Assembly (NCBI RefSeq): GCF_014647135.1
Contig: NZ_BMOP01000005.1
Location: 1-39,131 of the forward strand
Source of the DNA: Shewanella xiamenensis
GTDB lineage: Bacteria; Pseudomonadota; Gammaproteobacteria; Enterobacterales; Shewanellaceae
Reading direction: 5' to 3'
DNA: 39,131 nt
Shown here: one piece after another, positions 17,635 to 25,277 of the stretch
How the letters are laid out: each line of letters starts with the position of its first letter
Position numbering within the stretch: the first letter of the stretch is position 1
The notes under the pieces: model-generated
The model's database searches: none
Seen by the model: the letters and a program-made list of their open reading frames with translations, nothing else
What the model was told of the DNA's origin: nothing
Program-made: the position numbers and the translations under genes

Positions 17635-19308
17635 TTATTTTGCTCCATCAACATAGTGGCCAAGGGCTAAGTACGCTTGATAAAGCGCTTGATATTTCTG
17701 TGCGTTTTCAGGATTCGGTTGATAGGTTTTCGCAACGCTTGAGGCCATCGCGGCTTGGGCACTCAACACATCGGGATAAACCCCGGCTGCGGTTGCGGCA
17801 TAAATGGCGGCGCCGAGGGCACAGCTTTGCTCGCTCTCGAGTACGTCGATGTTGCAATTCCACACATCGGCGCAGGTTTGCATAATGAAGTCGGATTTTT
17901 TCGAGATCCCACCAATGGTGACCACATGGTCAATGCAAACGCCTTCTTGTTTGAAGCGCTCGATAATGGCCCGTGCGCCATAGGCGCTGGCTTCCACTAA
18001 GGCTTTGAAGACTTGCGGTGCTTGGCTGCCCATGGTTAAGCCTGTGATAGCCATGGAAACAGATTGGTCGGCATCGGGCGTGCGACGTCCATTAATCCAA
18101 TCCAGCGCGACAATACCCGTCTCGCCAACGGGGAGTTTCGCGGCCGCATTGCCCAGCACGGTTAAGGTTTCGGACTCTAATTGCAGAATAAGTTTGGCTC
18201 TGGTGTCGTCACCAAACAGCGCTGAAGTGTCGAGCTGTTGCATTGGCCATGCGGTGAGATCCCTAAACCAAGCGTAGAGATCGCCAAAGGCGGACTGACC
18301 CGCTTCAAGGCCAATCATGCCGGGCAATACCGAACCATCGACCTGACCGCAAATCCCTTTGATACAACGCTCTCCAATATCTTCATAACTGGCGACGGTA
18401 ATGTCGCAGGTAGAGGTGCCCATCACCTTGGTTAAGACGCCGGGCTTAACATTGGCACCAACGGCGCCCGCATGGCAGTCGAATGAGCCAAATGAGACGA
18501 TAACCTCGGTCGATAGTCCTAAATGCTGCGCCCACTCTGGTGTTAGCTGGCCACAAACCGTGTCGGATGTGCAGGTTTCAAGGGGTAATTTGTCTCTTAA
18601 ACCATCGAGTAAGGGGTCGATGCCAACGAAAAAGTCATTAGGTGGATAACCATTCCATGACTCGTGCCACATCACTTTATGGCCGGCGGCGCAGCGCCCT
18701 GCTTTAAAGACTTTTGGATGTGTGGTGCCCGTCATTAAGGCGGTGATCCAATCACAGTGCTCGACCCAGCTATAGGCGGCTTGTCTGACTTCTGTGTCGT
18801 GGCGCAGTACGAATAGCGCTTTGGCCCAAAACCATTCGGAGGAGTAAATTCCCCCTTCATATTTCAGGTAATTTTCGCTTGCATTGTTTGCTGCAGCGGT
18901 AATTTGCTGAGCTTCGAGGATGGCGCTGTGATCTTTCCAAAGCAAAAACATGGCATTGGGGTTATTCGCAAACTCTGGTTTTAAGGCTAAGGCAACGCCA
19001 GATTCGTCGACGGCAATGGGAGTTGAACCTGTGGTATCAACACTCAACCCGCAGACTCTTTGCGCGGCGCCACTGGGGGCTTTTGCCCATAATCCTTGCA
19101 CTACCTCGATAAGACTTTCGATGTAATCGAGGGGATGTTGTCTAAATTGATTCTTCGCGGGCTCACAAAACAGCCCCTTCTTCCAACGTGGGTAGTACAC
19201 CACATTGGTTGCTACTTCTGCGCCCGTTTGGGTATCCACCAATAACGCGCGTACTGAATCAGAGCCGTAATCAAGCCCTAACGCGTAAGCCCCTAAAACA
19301 TTCGACAT
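17635..19308 (-). CDS. araB: Ribulokinase
   Basis: A FGGY-family kinase of about 557 residues that phosphorylates L-ribulose to L-ribulose 5-phosphate. Motifs: GLDYGSDSVRALLVD (phosphate loop of the N-terminal domain), GLSVDTTGSTPIAVD, FGSFDCHAGAVGANV (with the catalytic Asp), WINGRRTPDAD and ASAYGARAIIERF, and the C-terminal VTIGGISKKSDFIMQ adenosine site. Three Met codons lie at the start (MGMQMSNVL). The third is favoured because GGGG precedes it by 6-8 nt, but the frame opens at 19320. It is the first gene of the operon araBDA. A candidate AraR operator lies about 75 nt upstream. Confidence 0.95.
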   Translation of the reverse strand: MSNVLGAYALGLDYGSDSVRALLVDTQTGAEVATNVVYYPRWKKGLFCEPAKNQFRQHPLDYIESLIEVVQGLWAKAPSGAAQRVCGLSVDTTGSTPIAVDESGVALALKPEFANNPNAMFLLWKDHSAILEAQQITAAANNASENYLKYEGGIYSSEWFWAKALFVLRHDTEVRQAAYSWVEHCDWITALMTGTTHPKVFKAGRCAAGHKVMWHESWNGYPPNDFFVGIDPLLDGLRDKLPLETCTSDTVCGQLTPEWAQHLGLSTEVIVSFGSFDCHAGAVGANVKPGVLTKVMGTSTCDITVASYEDIGERCIKGICGQVDGSVLPGMIGLEAGQSAFGDLYAWFRDLTAWPMQQLDTSALFGDDTRAKLILQLESETLTVLGNAAAKLPVGETGIVALDWINGRRTPDADQSVSMAITGLTMGSQAPQVFKALVEASAYGARAIIERFKQEGVCIDHVVTIGGISKKSDFIMQTCADVWNCNIDVLESEQSCALGAAIYAATAAGVYPDVLSAQAAMASSVAKTYQPNPENAQKYQALYQAYLALGHYVDGAK

Positions 19309-19675
19309 TTGCATCCCCATTCATTTTGTCTGCGTCCTATTCGGTTTACGCAGGTAGAGTGAATATCATTTCATACTACAATATTACTACGAGTTAATAG
19401 TAATACAATATGATTTTAGTTGTTGGGTGATAAAATTTTTAACATTAAGGCTGAGCATGTAACGATTAGGTGAGGAAGAGTGTGGAAAACTAAGCTGCGC
19501 TTAGCTTGACTCAAACGGTAAGAAGTCGAATAATGGCGCCAGGTTGCAGAGACACCTATCCGCAGAAGATGACATCACTCTGACTCATATCTCGATGTAC
19601 GCATCACATGTATGACACAACAATTGATTAGGTTTGGCTTAGCGGAGATGCCAATAAAACTTAGGAGAATTGTTT
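19309..19675. other. Intergenic region upstream of araB
   Basis: About 367 nt between araB and the next plus-strand gene. The left part carries the araB promoter/operator described separately. In the rest (19410-19660) I see no gene, no strong hairpin and no clear repeat. The promoter of the following gene must be in its right part. Confidence 0.5.
19380..19408 (-). promoter_or_regulatory. Candidate araB promoter with AraR operator
   Basis: TATTACTA (19382-19389) and TAGTAATA (19398-19405) form a perfect 8-bp inverted repeat with an 8-nt spacer. On the minus strand TTGTAT (19408-19403) and AATATT (19385-19380), 17 nt apart, could be the -35 and -10 boxes, so the repeat would fill the promoter. 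The TAGTAATACAA half (19398-19408) fits TNGTNNNACNA of FadR-type regulators. Repression by AraR is the natural reading. Confidence 0.55.
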
Positions 19676-20206
19676 GTGATACAACAAATTACCCCAGCAC
19701 CACGCGCCTTAACCGAAGTCAAAATCCACGCTAAAAAGCGCCTTAAAGCCTGCCACGCTGGTGATGCAATGGCGCTGGATAAATTCGCCCCCTTGATGAA
19801 TAAGCAAGGTTTTACGCAGCAGGATATTCAGCTTAAACATTGCCAAAGCCTATTGGCTCGTGAAATCGGTTTTACTGATTTTAATCACTGTCAAAGAGTG
19901 TTATCTGGGCAAGCACACATCGGTGAAGACTTAGGTACCCTATTCCATAGCAGGCGCTGCGATACCTTGCTCAATCACTGGTTCAGCGGTTTTGATGAGG
20001 CACTGGCTTTTTTACAGCAATCACCACAGATGGTGTTGTTGCCCTACAAAAAGCAGTTCTTTGTGGTCAACGGCCCTGACTATCTTGACGCTCAGGGGCT
20101 TAAATTGAGTGACCCCGCCTGCATCTACAGTACATGGGTGGGGAATGAAACGGTTCCTGCCTATGAAGCTTTTGCGCTAAGTCTTATCAGGCATAAACTC
20201 ACTTAG
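19676..20206 (+). CDS. Conserved protein of unknown function
   Basis: A 176-residue soluble protein without signal peptide. I place the start at the GTG codon because GGAGA lies 7 nt upstream. The TTG start six bases earlier would be too close to that site. Residues 15-70 (AKKRLKACHAGDAMALDKFA, then KHCQSLLAREIGFTDFNH) follow a pattern found at the N-terminus of several small proteins and ankyrin or glyoxalase fusions: basic helix, AGD-x-ALxRF, A-x-LLAREIGF-x-(S/D)(W/F). The C-terminal half is unlike anything I recognise, with YKKQFFVVNGPDYLDAQGL and IYSTWVGNETVPAYEAFALS. It is monocistronic with a strong terminator after it. No function can be assigned. Confidence 0.6.
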   Translation: MIQQITPAPRALTEVKIHAKKRLKACHAGDAMALDKFAPLMNKQGFTQQDIQLKHCQSLLAREIGFTDFNHCQRVLSGQAHIGEDLGTLFHSRRCDTLLNHWFSGFDEALAFLQQSPQMVLLPYKKQFFVVNGPDYLDAQGLKLSDPACIYSTWVGNETVPAYEAFALSLIRHKLT

Positions 20207-20281
20207 CCTAGCCTTACTTAACCTAAGCTGCTTTGCTATTTGAAAATCCTAGCTAATGGGAAATTAAATCTATTGCGAAAG

Positions 20282-20313
20282 AAAAAGGCCGCTAAGTCAT
20301 CAGCGGCCTTTTT
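20282..20313 (+). terminator. Rho-independent terminator
   Basis: AAAGGCCGCT / AGCGGCCTTT, a 10-bp GC-rich stem with an 8-nt loop, is followed by a further TT and preceded by an A-run. It ends transcription of the unknown gene at 19676-20206. Confidence 0.85.
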
Positions 20314-20318
20314 GACTG

Positions 20319-20379
20319 AATTTGGTGGTGGAACTGCGGTTAGCGTTAGGAACCCTAGGGTTCAACTCCCGAAATTCCA
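20319..20379 (+). other. tRNA-like remnant
   Basis: Between two terminators lies a 61-nt stretch that ends in GGGTTCAACTCCC (a T-arm with a seven-base TTCAACT loop) then GAAATTCCA, an acceptor-like end with CCA. Its first bases AATTTGG can pair with the CGAAATT before CCA at six of seven positions. The anticodon arm is not recognisable and the length is too short for a working tRNA. It looks like a decayed tRNA or a tRNA-end duplicate such as those seen downstream of some bacterial tRNA genes. Confidence 0.35.
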
Positions 20380-20386
20380 AAAATAA

Positions 20387-20412
20387 AAAAGCCATCATTG
20401 CTGATGGCTTTT
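20387..20412 (-). terminator. Terminator of tRNA-Ser
   Basis: An 11-bp perfect stem AAAAGCCATCA / TGATGGCTTTT with a four-base loop. On the minus strand it is followed by more T, about 10 nt after the tRNA 3' end. Confidence 0.85.
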
Positions 20413-20422
20413 CCGTAGAATA

Positions 20423-20513
20423 TGGCGGAGGAGCAGGGATTTGAACCCTGGGTGGGCTATAAACCCACGCCGGTTTTCAAGACCGGTGCATTAAACCACT
20501 CTGCCACCCCTCC
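20423..20513 (-). tRNA. tRNA-Ser(UGA)
   Basis: A 91-nt class II tRNA with encoded CCA. The acceptor stem GGAGGGG pairs with CTCCTCC, the discriminator is G, the anticodon loop CTTGAAA gives anticodon TGA, a long variable arm (GGTGGGTT...) is present, and the T-arm is CAGGGTTCAAATCCCTG. The long variable arm and anticodon identify serine. It has its own terminator. No integration remnant such as a duplicated 3' end abuts it. Confidence 0.97.
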
Positions 20514-20593
20514 GAACGATGCGCATAATATAAGTTAGTTTACTGACTGTAAAGCACTAACTGATAATTTTGCGCTAACTGCTCGTATTACAT

Positions 20594-21865
20594 TCAATCT
20601 GCTTGATTTTGCTTCTTATCCACATTGATCCCAAGGCGAGCTGGATCCGGCGCAGTAAAGTGTTTGGCAAAATCGGCCCATGTTTGTTCGGTTTTTAACA
20701 GGTAACCCAAGATCACCACTAATGAACAGCTCAAAATGGCCCAACCTATGGCAACTTCTCCTGAGCTTGCCCAGAGCGCGACTAAGCTTGAGGCGCCAAA
20801 GGCGATAGTGATTTGCAAAAAGTTCTGTAATCCTGCCGCTTTAGCCGCATTTTGGGTAAATTGTTGCAAGGCGCTGTTCACGACGATGGGATAAATCGCC
20901 CCGTTCGCCGCTGCAAGTATCGAGAACGAAATCAGCAGTGGGAAAATAGTTTCCATCTTCATTAATAAGGTGAAAAATACAATTGAGATAACACAGAGTC
21001 CAAACATGGCCAGTAATACGTTGAGTGTACGGTCGGCACCAATACGTTTTATCAATAACTTACTCGCGTATCCGCCCACAATAAACATGATGGTTTGCGG
21101 AATAAAGCTAAGGCCAATTTCGGTTGCTTGATAGCCATGCTGCTCCATCACAATCGGCCATACCGTCAAGTAGGCAAAGAACGCACCTGAACACGCACCA
21201 AAAATCACTACGTTACCTAAATAACGGGTATTTTTCAAAATCTGCTTGTAGGAAACTGCGCTTGGCTTAGCATCCTGATGCGCTGCATGGCTCGGCACGA
21301 AGTATAAGGTCATCAGCACCAATAAAAAGGCAATCACACACAATGAGATAAAGATTGCACGCCATCCAAAATCGTTCAGAATATAAGCACCAAGGATTGG
21401 GGCTAATGCGGGTGACAATGCTACTAACGGCATAATATTGCTGAAGATCCCCTGAGCTTTTTCGGCATCATACTGTTCGACCACAATCGCTTGCCAAATA
21501 ACGCCAGCACTACAGGCGCCAATGGCTTGGAAGAATCGAGCGATGTTCAACATCAGTATCGAGTCGCTATTGGCAATTGCAACACTGGACGCGGCAAAAA
21601 TGCCAAGGCCGAGGATCAGGGCATAACGTTTGCCGAGTTTACTGACCAAAGGGCCATAAATCAGCTGCCCTAAGGCTAAACCAGCCAAGAAACAGGTGAG
21701 CGACATCGCCACTTGTGAAGGTGAAGAATTGAACGAACTTTCAATTGCTTTGAAAGCAGGTAAATACATGTCTGTGGCAATAAAGCCTAACATGCTTAAC
21801 AAGGCCAAATAGAATAAGAATATAAAAAACTTCATATTTACAAAGATATTACTAGATGTTTTCAT
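20594..21865 (-). CDS. punC: MFS exporter, PunC-like (Bcr/CflA family)
   Basis: A 12-helix major facilitator transporter of 423 residues. The drug:H+ antiporter-1 pattern is visible: LGFIATDMYLPAFKAIESSF in helix 1, GPLVSKLGKRYALILGL (motif A) after helix 2, and LSPALAPILGAYI in helix 5. ANGAIYPIVVNSALQQF, ALQNFLQI and the helix 1 text match E. coli PunC (YdhC), a purine ribonucleoside exporter. The divergent LysR gene matches PunR, the known partner, which strengthens the call. The start is uncertain: ATG at 21865 or at 21835, and the latter fits the E. coli N-terminus better. Neither has a good ribosome site. A Bcr/CflA drug pump with another substrate is the alternative. Confidence 0.8.
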   Translation of the reverse strand: MKTSSNIFVNMKFFIFLFYLALLSMLGFIATDMYLPAFKAIESSFNSSPSQVAMSLTCFLAGLALGQLIYGPLVSKLGKRYALILGLGIFAASSVAIANSDSILMLNIARFFQAIGACSAGVIWQAIVVEQYDAEKAQGIFSNIMPLVALSPALAPILGAYILNDFGWRAIFISLCVIAFLLVLMTLYFVPSHAAHQDAKPSAVSYKQILKNTRYLGNVVIFGACSGAFFAYLTVWPIVMEQHGYQATEIGLSFIPQTIMFIVGGYASKLLIKRIGADRTLNVLLAMFGLCVISIVFFTLLMKMETIFPLLISFSILAAANGAIYPIVVNSALQQFTQNAAKAAGLQNFLQITIAFGASSLVALWASSGEVAIGWAILSCSLVVILGYLLKTEQTWADFAKHFTAPDPARLGINVDKKQNQAD

Positions 21866-21924
21866 AAAATAATCATGTCAAAAGACTTAAGGCGTGCAGT
21901 CTAAATACTTGTTAATTTGATTGG

Positions 21925-21932
21925 AAACGTTT
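21925..21932. promoter_or_regulatory. Possible purine-regulator site between punC and punR
   Basis: AAACGTTT, the core of PurR-type operators, occurs within TTGGAAACGTTTATTT in the 115-nt punC/punR divergent spacer. The flanks match the PurR consensus poorly. It is a weak but context-relevant candidate. Confidence 0.25.
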
Positions 21933-21980
21933 ATTTTTGACAGATGCTATCAATTATTTTCATCACAATGGATGTCAGCT

Positions 21981-22883
21981 ATGCTCTCGGAACAAGCGTT
22001 AGAACTCATTGATATCGTGGCCCGGGTGGGGAGTTTTACGGCGGCAGCCAATCGACTGCACAAGGTCCCTTCAGCGGTCAGTTATGCCGTTAAGCAAATC
22101 GAAGAAGAACTCGGTGTTGTGTTATTTGAGCGCCACCACCGCAGCGTGACCTTAACCCCTGCGGGAGAGCATTTTGTTAAGCAAGCCAGAAACTTGCTGA
22201 CTCAAATGGATGAGATGAAACGTGGCACTCAACGTGTGGCAAATGGTTGGCAACCCACACTGTCTATCGCCTTAGATAACATAGTCCGCGCCGACAGAAT
22301 TAGCGTATTAATCGCCGACTTTTACCGTCATTTCCACGATATTGAGCTTATCATCCGCATAGAGGTCTTTAACGGGGTGTGGGAGGCGCTTGCGACCGGT
22401 CGAAGTGATATCGCCATTGGTGCAACCACCGCCATTCCCGTAGGTGGCGTATACCAATATAAAGACATGGGCGATATTCAATGGGCGTTTTTGGTGAGTA
22501 AAAACCATCCCTTAGCCAATATTGACCGACCTTTAACCGACGATGAATTGCGCCCCTTCCCCTCCATCTGTTTGGAAGATACTTCGCGGGAAATTCCGAA
22601 ACGCATGACCTGGTTATTGGAGAATCAGCGCAGACTCGTGGTGCCGGATTGGATCCGCGCGATTAACTGTTTTAGAGAGGGCCTCGGCATTGGCTATATG
22701 CCAGTTCATTTGGCCAGCGTCTTTATCAAAGCTGGCGCCTTGGTCGAAAAACAGCTTGAAAATCCTAAGCTGACCAGCCCCTGCTGTCTGGCTTGGAATG
22801 CCGACAAAATGTCGCCCGCCCTGGCCTGGGTGCTGGATTATTTAGGCGATACCGATAAATTACACCGTGAATGGCTGGCGTAA
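21981..22883 (+). CDS. punR: LysR-family regulator PunR
   Basis: A 300-residue LysR-type activator. The N-terminal helix-turn-helix spans VGSFTAAANRLHKVPSAVSY and is followed by VKQIEEELGVVLFERHHRSV. The effector domain has EVFNGVWEALATGRSDIAIG, AIPVGGVY and EDTSREIPKRMTWLLENQRR, which match E. coli PunR (YdhB) position by position, including the end MSPALAWVLDYLGD. The start at 21981 (MLSEQALELID) aligns with the E. coli start. The open frame extends to a TTG at 21921 but adds residues without homology. PunR activates punC in response to purine nucleosides in E. coli; the same role is expected for the divergent exporter gene here. Confidence 0.85.
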   Translation: MLSEQALELIDIVARVGSFTAAANRLHKVPSAVSYAVKQIEEELGVVLFERHHRSVTLTPAGEHFVKQARNLLTQMDEMKRGTQRVANGWQPTLSIALDNIVRADRISVLIADFYRHFHDIELIIRIEVFNGVWEALATGRSDIAIGATTAIPVGGVYQYKDMGDIQWAFLVSKNHPLANIDRPLTDDELRPFPSICLEDTSREIPKRMTWLLENQRRLVVPDWIRAINCFREGLGIGYMPVHLASVFIKAGALVEKQLENPKLTSPCCLAWNADKMSPALAWVLDYLGDTDKLHREWLA

Positions 22884-23142
22884 TATTGCCGTATGATCAC
22901 AGGATTAAGCTTGTTTTAAAGTCTTTGTGTTGCACTGTTGTAACGAAATACGGCTGAATCATCAGACAACACAGAAAAATCAGCCTTTACAACTTGTTAT
23001 TTGTGGCGTGAATCCTTTAAGCCAAGCGCTGTTTTAGTTACTATGCAAACAGGATTACTGGATTTGCGAGATTAATGGGAACTCTCGTGCCCGTTAAAAA
23101 TCAAAATGATCAGTTTGGATTCAAAAGCTAATGGAGAAAGAT

Positions 23143-23802
23143 ATGACTCAGCAAACCCTGTACTCAACGAGTGCATCCACCTTAGAAGTGAATAAACTTC
23201 TTAAAAACACTTATCTGTTACTGGCCATGACCCTCGCCTTTTCTGCATTGTGTGCAGGCTTAGCGATGGCGCTCAACATCAGCCCACTGATGTCACTCGG
23301 TTTATCTATCGGCGGTTTAGTACTGCTATTTGTAACCTTACGAAAAGCCGATTCAGCGGCAGGCATCTTCTGGGTTTTTGCCTTTACTGGTATGGAAGGC
23401 GCCTCATTAGGTTACATGCTTAACCACTATGCTGGTATGACGAATGGCTCTGAGCTTATCATGCAAGCTCTTGGTTTAACGTCAGTTATCTTTATTGCGC
23501 TCTCTGCCTATGCGGTAACGACTAAGAAAGATTTCTCTTTCCTACGTGGGTTCTTGTTCGCAGGATTGATTGTGGTGATCGCTGCTGCGCTGATTAACAT
23601 TTTCGTGGGTAACAGCGTGGCCTTTATGGCAATTAACGCGGGTCTTGCGCTGTTAATGACCGGCTTTATCCTGTTCGATACTAGCCGTATCGTGAATGGT
23701 GGCGAGACTAACTATATCCGCGCCACTATCTCCTTGTATCTGGACTTTTTAAACCTATTCATTGCCATTTTGCATTTGCTTGGCATTGGTAACGATGATT
23801 AA
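23143..23802 (+). CDS. yccA: BI-1/YccA family membrane protein
   Basis: A 219-residue inner-membrane protein with seven hydrophobic segments, the same length as E. coli YccA, a substrate and modulator of the FtsH protease. Conserved features: LLKNTYLLLAMTLAFSAL in helix 1, FTGMEGASLGYMLN, VTTKKDFSFLRG, and the C-terminal FDTSRIVNGGETNYIRATIS with the Asp and Glu/Arg typical of Bax inhibitor-1 proteins. The start MTQQTLYS has GGAG 7 nt upstream. The ATG 12 nt earlier lacks one. It ends before a strong terminator and lies next to tusDCBE, an arrangement common in gammaproteobacteria. Confidence 0.92.
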   Translation: MTQQTLYSTSASTLEVNKLLKNTYLLLAMTLAFSALCAGLAMALNISPLMSLGLSIGGLVLLFVTLRKADSAAGIFWVFAFTGMEGASLGYMLNHYAGMTNGSELIMQALGLTSVIFIALSAYAVTTKKDFSFLRGFLFAGLIVVIAAALINIFVGNSVAFMAINAGLALLMTGFILFDTSRIVNGGETNYIRATISLYLDFLNLFIAILHLLGIGNDD

Positions 23803-23826
23803 TCCCCTTTTCGGGAAACTTACGCT

Positions 23827-23858
23827 AAAATGGCCCTACTTTTAGGGCCATTTTTTTT
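23827..23858 (+). terminator. yccA terminator abutting tusD
   Basis: AAAATGGCCCT / AGGGCCATTTT is an 11-bp perfect stem with a six-base loop and an eight-T run. The next bases are the tusD start codons, so the terminator takes the place where a ribosome site would be. Confidence 0.85.
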
Positions 23859-24251
23859 ATGATGAGCAAATTTATTATCCAAGTAAACGGGCCAGCCTAT
23901 GGCACGTCGGCAAGTGTGAATGCCCTACGTTTCACCCAAGCCTCCCTGCAAAGCGGACATGAGATTGTCTGCGTGTTTTTCTATCAGGATGGCGTGTATA
24001 ACTCCACGGACTTTAACTTACCCGCATCCGATGAATATGATGTGGTTAAAGGCTGGAAACAACTGGCGGCCGAGCATCAAGTCTCGTTAGTGAACTGTGT
24101 CTCAGCGGCATTACGGCGCGGCATAGTCTCGCAGCAAGAGGCGCAGGAAAACGGGCTAAGCCACTGGAATGTGGAACGTTCTTTTATTATGGGTGGACTG
24201 GGTGAACTGGTCACGGGAATTGAATCAGCCGATCGTTTGATCTGCTTTTAA
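23859..24251 (+). CDS. tusD: Sulfurtransferase subunit TusD
   Basis: A 130-residue DsrE-like protein and part of the TusBCD relay that passes sulfur from TusA to TusE and MnmA for 2-thiouridine in the wobble position of tRNA. The catalytic Cys is in SLVNCVSAALRRGI, and VNGPAYGTSASVNALRF and ASDEYDVVKGWK match the family. Two ATG codons, 23859 and 23862, start MMSKFIIQV; the second fits E. coli TusD better. No ribosome site is visible, since the yccA terminator fills the upstream 30 nt. The Tus genes follow each other with 14 nt or less between them. Confidence 0.93.
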   Translation: MMSKFIIQVNGPAYGTSASVNALRFTQASLQSGHEIVCVFFYQDGVYNSTDFNLPASDEYDVVKGWKQLAAEHQVSLVNCVSAALRRGIVSQQEAQENGLSHWNVERSFIMGGLGELVTGIESADRLICF

Positions 24252-24265
24252 GCTTCGGAAATGTT

Positions 24266-24622
24266 ATGAAAAAAATCTGTATATTGTTCCGAAGCGCGCC
24301 CCATGGCACTACTAAAGGCCGCGAAGCCTTAGACTTTGCCCTGTTAAGTGCCAGTTTTGAGCAAGAAGTGAGTTTAGTGTTTGTCGATGAAGGCGTGCTT
24401 CATCTGCTTAAAGACCAACAACCCGAACTTATCGGTGGTAAAGATTACCTCGCGGCGTTAAAAGCGCTCCCGCTGTACGACATCGAATCGGTGTTCGCCT
24501 GCAAACAATCTTTAGGTGACTACGGCTTAAGCCATGGTTTGCTGTCGATTCCGGTGACAATCTTAAACGATGAAGCGATTTCAGCTCACTTAAAAGCTGT
24601 CGATGAGGTCTTAGTATTCTAA
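24266..24622 (+). CDS. tusC: Sulfurtransferase subunit TusC
   Basis: A 118-residue DsrF-like protein, the partner of TusB and TusD in the hexameric sulfur relay complex. It begins MKKICILFRSAPHGTTKGREALD, with the GR-EALD signature typical of TusC, and ends HLKAVDEVLVF. It lacks the catalytic Cys of TusD, as usual, and is structural. The start is 14 nt after tusD; its last base overlaps the tusB start (TAATG). Confidence 0.92.
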   Translation: MKKICILFRSAPHGTTKGREALDFALLSASFEQEVSLVFVDEGVLHLLKDQQPELIGGKDYLAALKALPLYDIESVFACKQSLGDYGLSHGLLSIPVTILNDEAISAHLKAVDEVLVF

Positions 24623-24903
24623 TGATTTTACATCATATTCAAACCTCGCCCAGCCGAGACAATGCCCTCAAACTTTGCCTGCGTTATGCTTGCAAAGAGG
24701 ATGCGATTTTACTCTCGAGTGATGGCGTAAATGCATTATTACTGCGCCAATGGGCCATGGCGCTATCACCCTTTAAGGTAATGGTGCTGAAAGACGATGT
24801 TATCGCCCGCGGCTTAACGGAACGTCTTAATAACATTAGTCAAATTGATTACAACGAGTTTGTCACTCAAGCTCTACAGCACTATAAGGTGATCACGTGG
24901 TAA
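24622..24903 (+). CDS. tusB: Sulfurtransferase subunit TusB
   Basis: A 93-residue DsrH-like protein, the third subunit of Tus[23 protein letters not shown] and [11 protein letters not shown] are the family's first strand and following loop. The C-terminus ends VITW. It overlaps tusC by one base and tusE by seven, so the four genes are translationally coupled. Confidence 0.9.
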   Translation: MILHHIQTSPSRDNALKLCLRYACKEDAILLSSDGVNALLLRQWAMALSPFKVMVLKDDVIARGLTERLNNISQIDYNEFVTQALQHYKVITW

Positions 24904-25235
24904 ATCCGCTTATTTTTAACGGCGTCGAAATTGAACGCGACCATCAAGGCTATTTGAAGAATATCGCCGACTGGCACCCGGATATGGCGCCGCTGCTCGC
25001 TCATGAAGAACAAATTGAACTGACCAGTGCTCACTGGGAAGTGGTCAATTTTGTTCGGGATTTTTATCTGGAATATAAAACCAGCCCTGCGATTAGGGTG
25101 TTAGTTAAAGCGATTGGCCAAACCTTGGGCCCAGATAAAGGCAATTCCAAATACCTCTATACGCTGTTTCCCGTTGGCCCAGCTAAACAGGCGACAAAAA
25201 TCGCAGGATTGCCTAAACCTGCTAAATGCATCTGA
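24897..25235 (+). CDS. tusE: Sulfurtransferase TusE (DsrC-like)
   Basis: A 112-residue DsrC-type carrier that receives sulfur from TusD and hands it to MnmA. The C-terminal arm GLPKPAKCI carries the reactive penultimate Cys, identical in layout to E. coli Tus[15 protein letters not shown] and [18 protein letters not shown] are strongly conserved. The start codon is GTG within the end of tusB; no ATG is placed well. A weak hairpin without T-run follows at 25244-25262. Confidence 0.93.
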   Translation: MVNPLIFNGVEIERDHQGYLKNIADWHPDMAPLLAHEEQIELTSAHWEVVNFVRDFYLEYKTSPAIRVLVKAIGQTLGPDKGNSKYLYTLFPVGPAKQATKIAGLPKPAKCI

Positions 25236-25277
25236 TGACGAAAGGCATATAGCATATATGCCTTCAATCATTACCCC

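Noticed and set aside
25244..25262. Hairpin after tusE as terminator
   Set aside because: The stem is mainly A/T and no T-run follows, so evidence for termination is weak.
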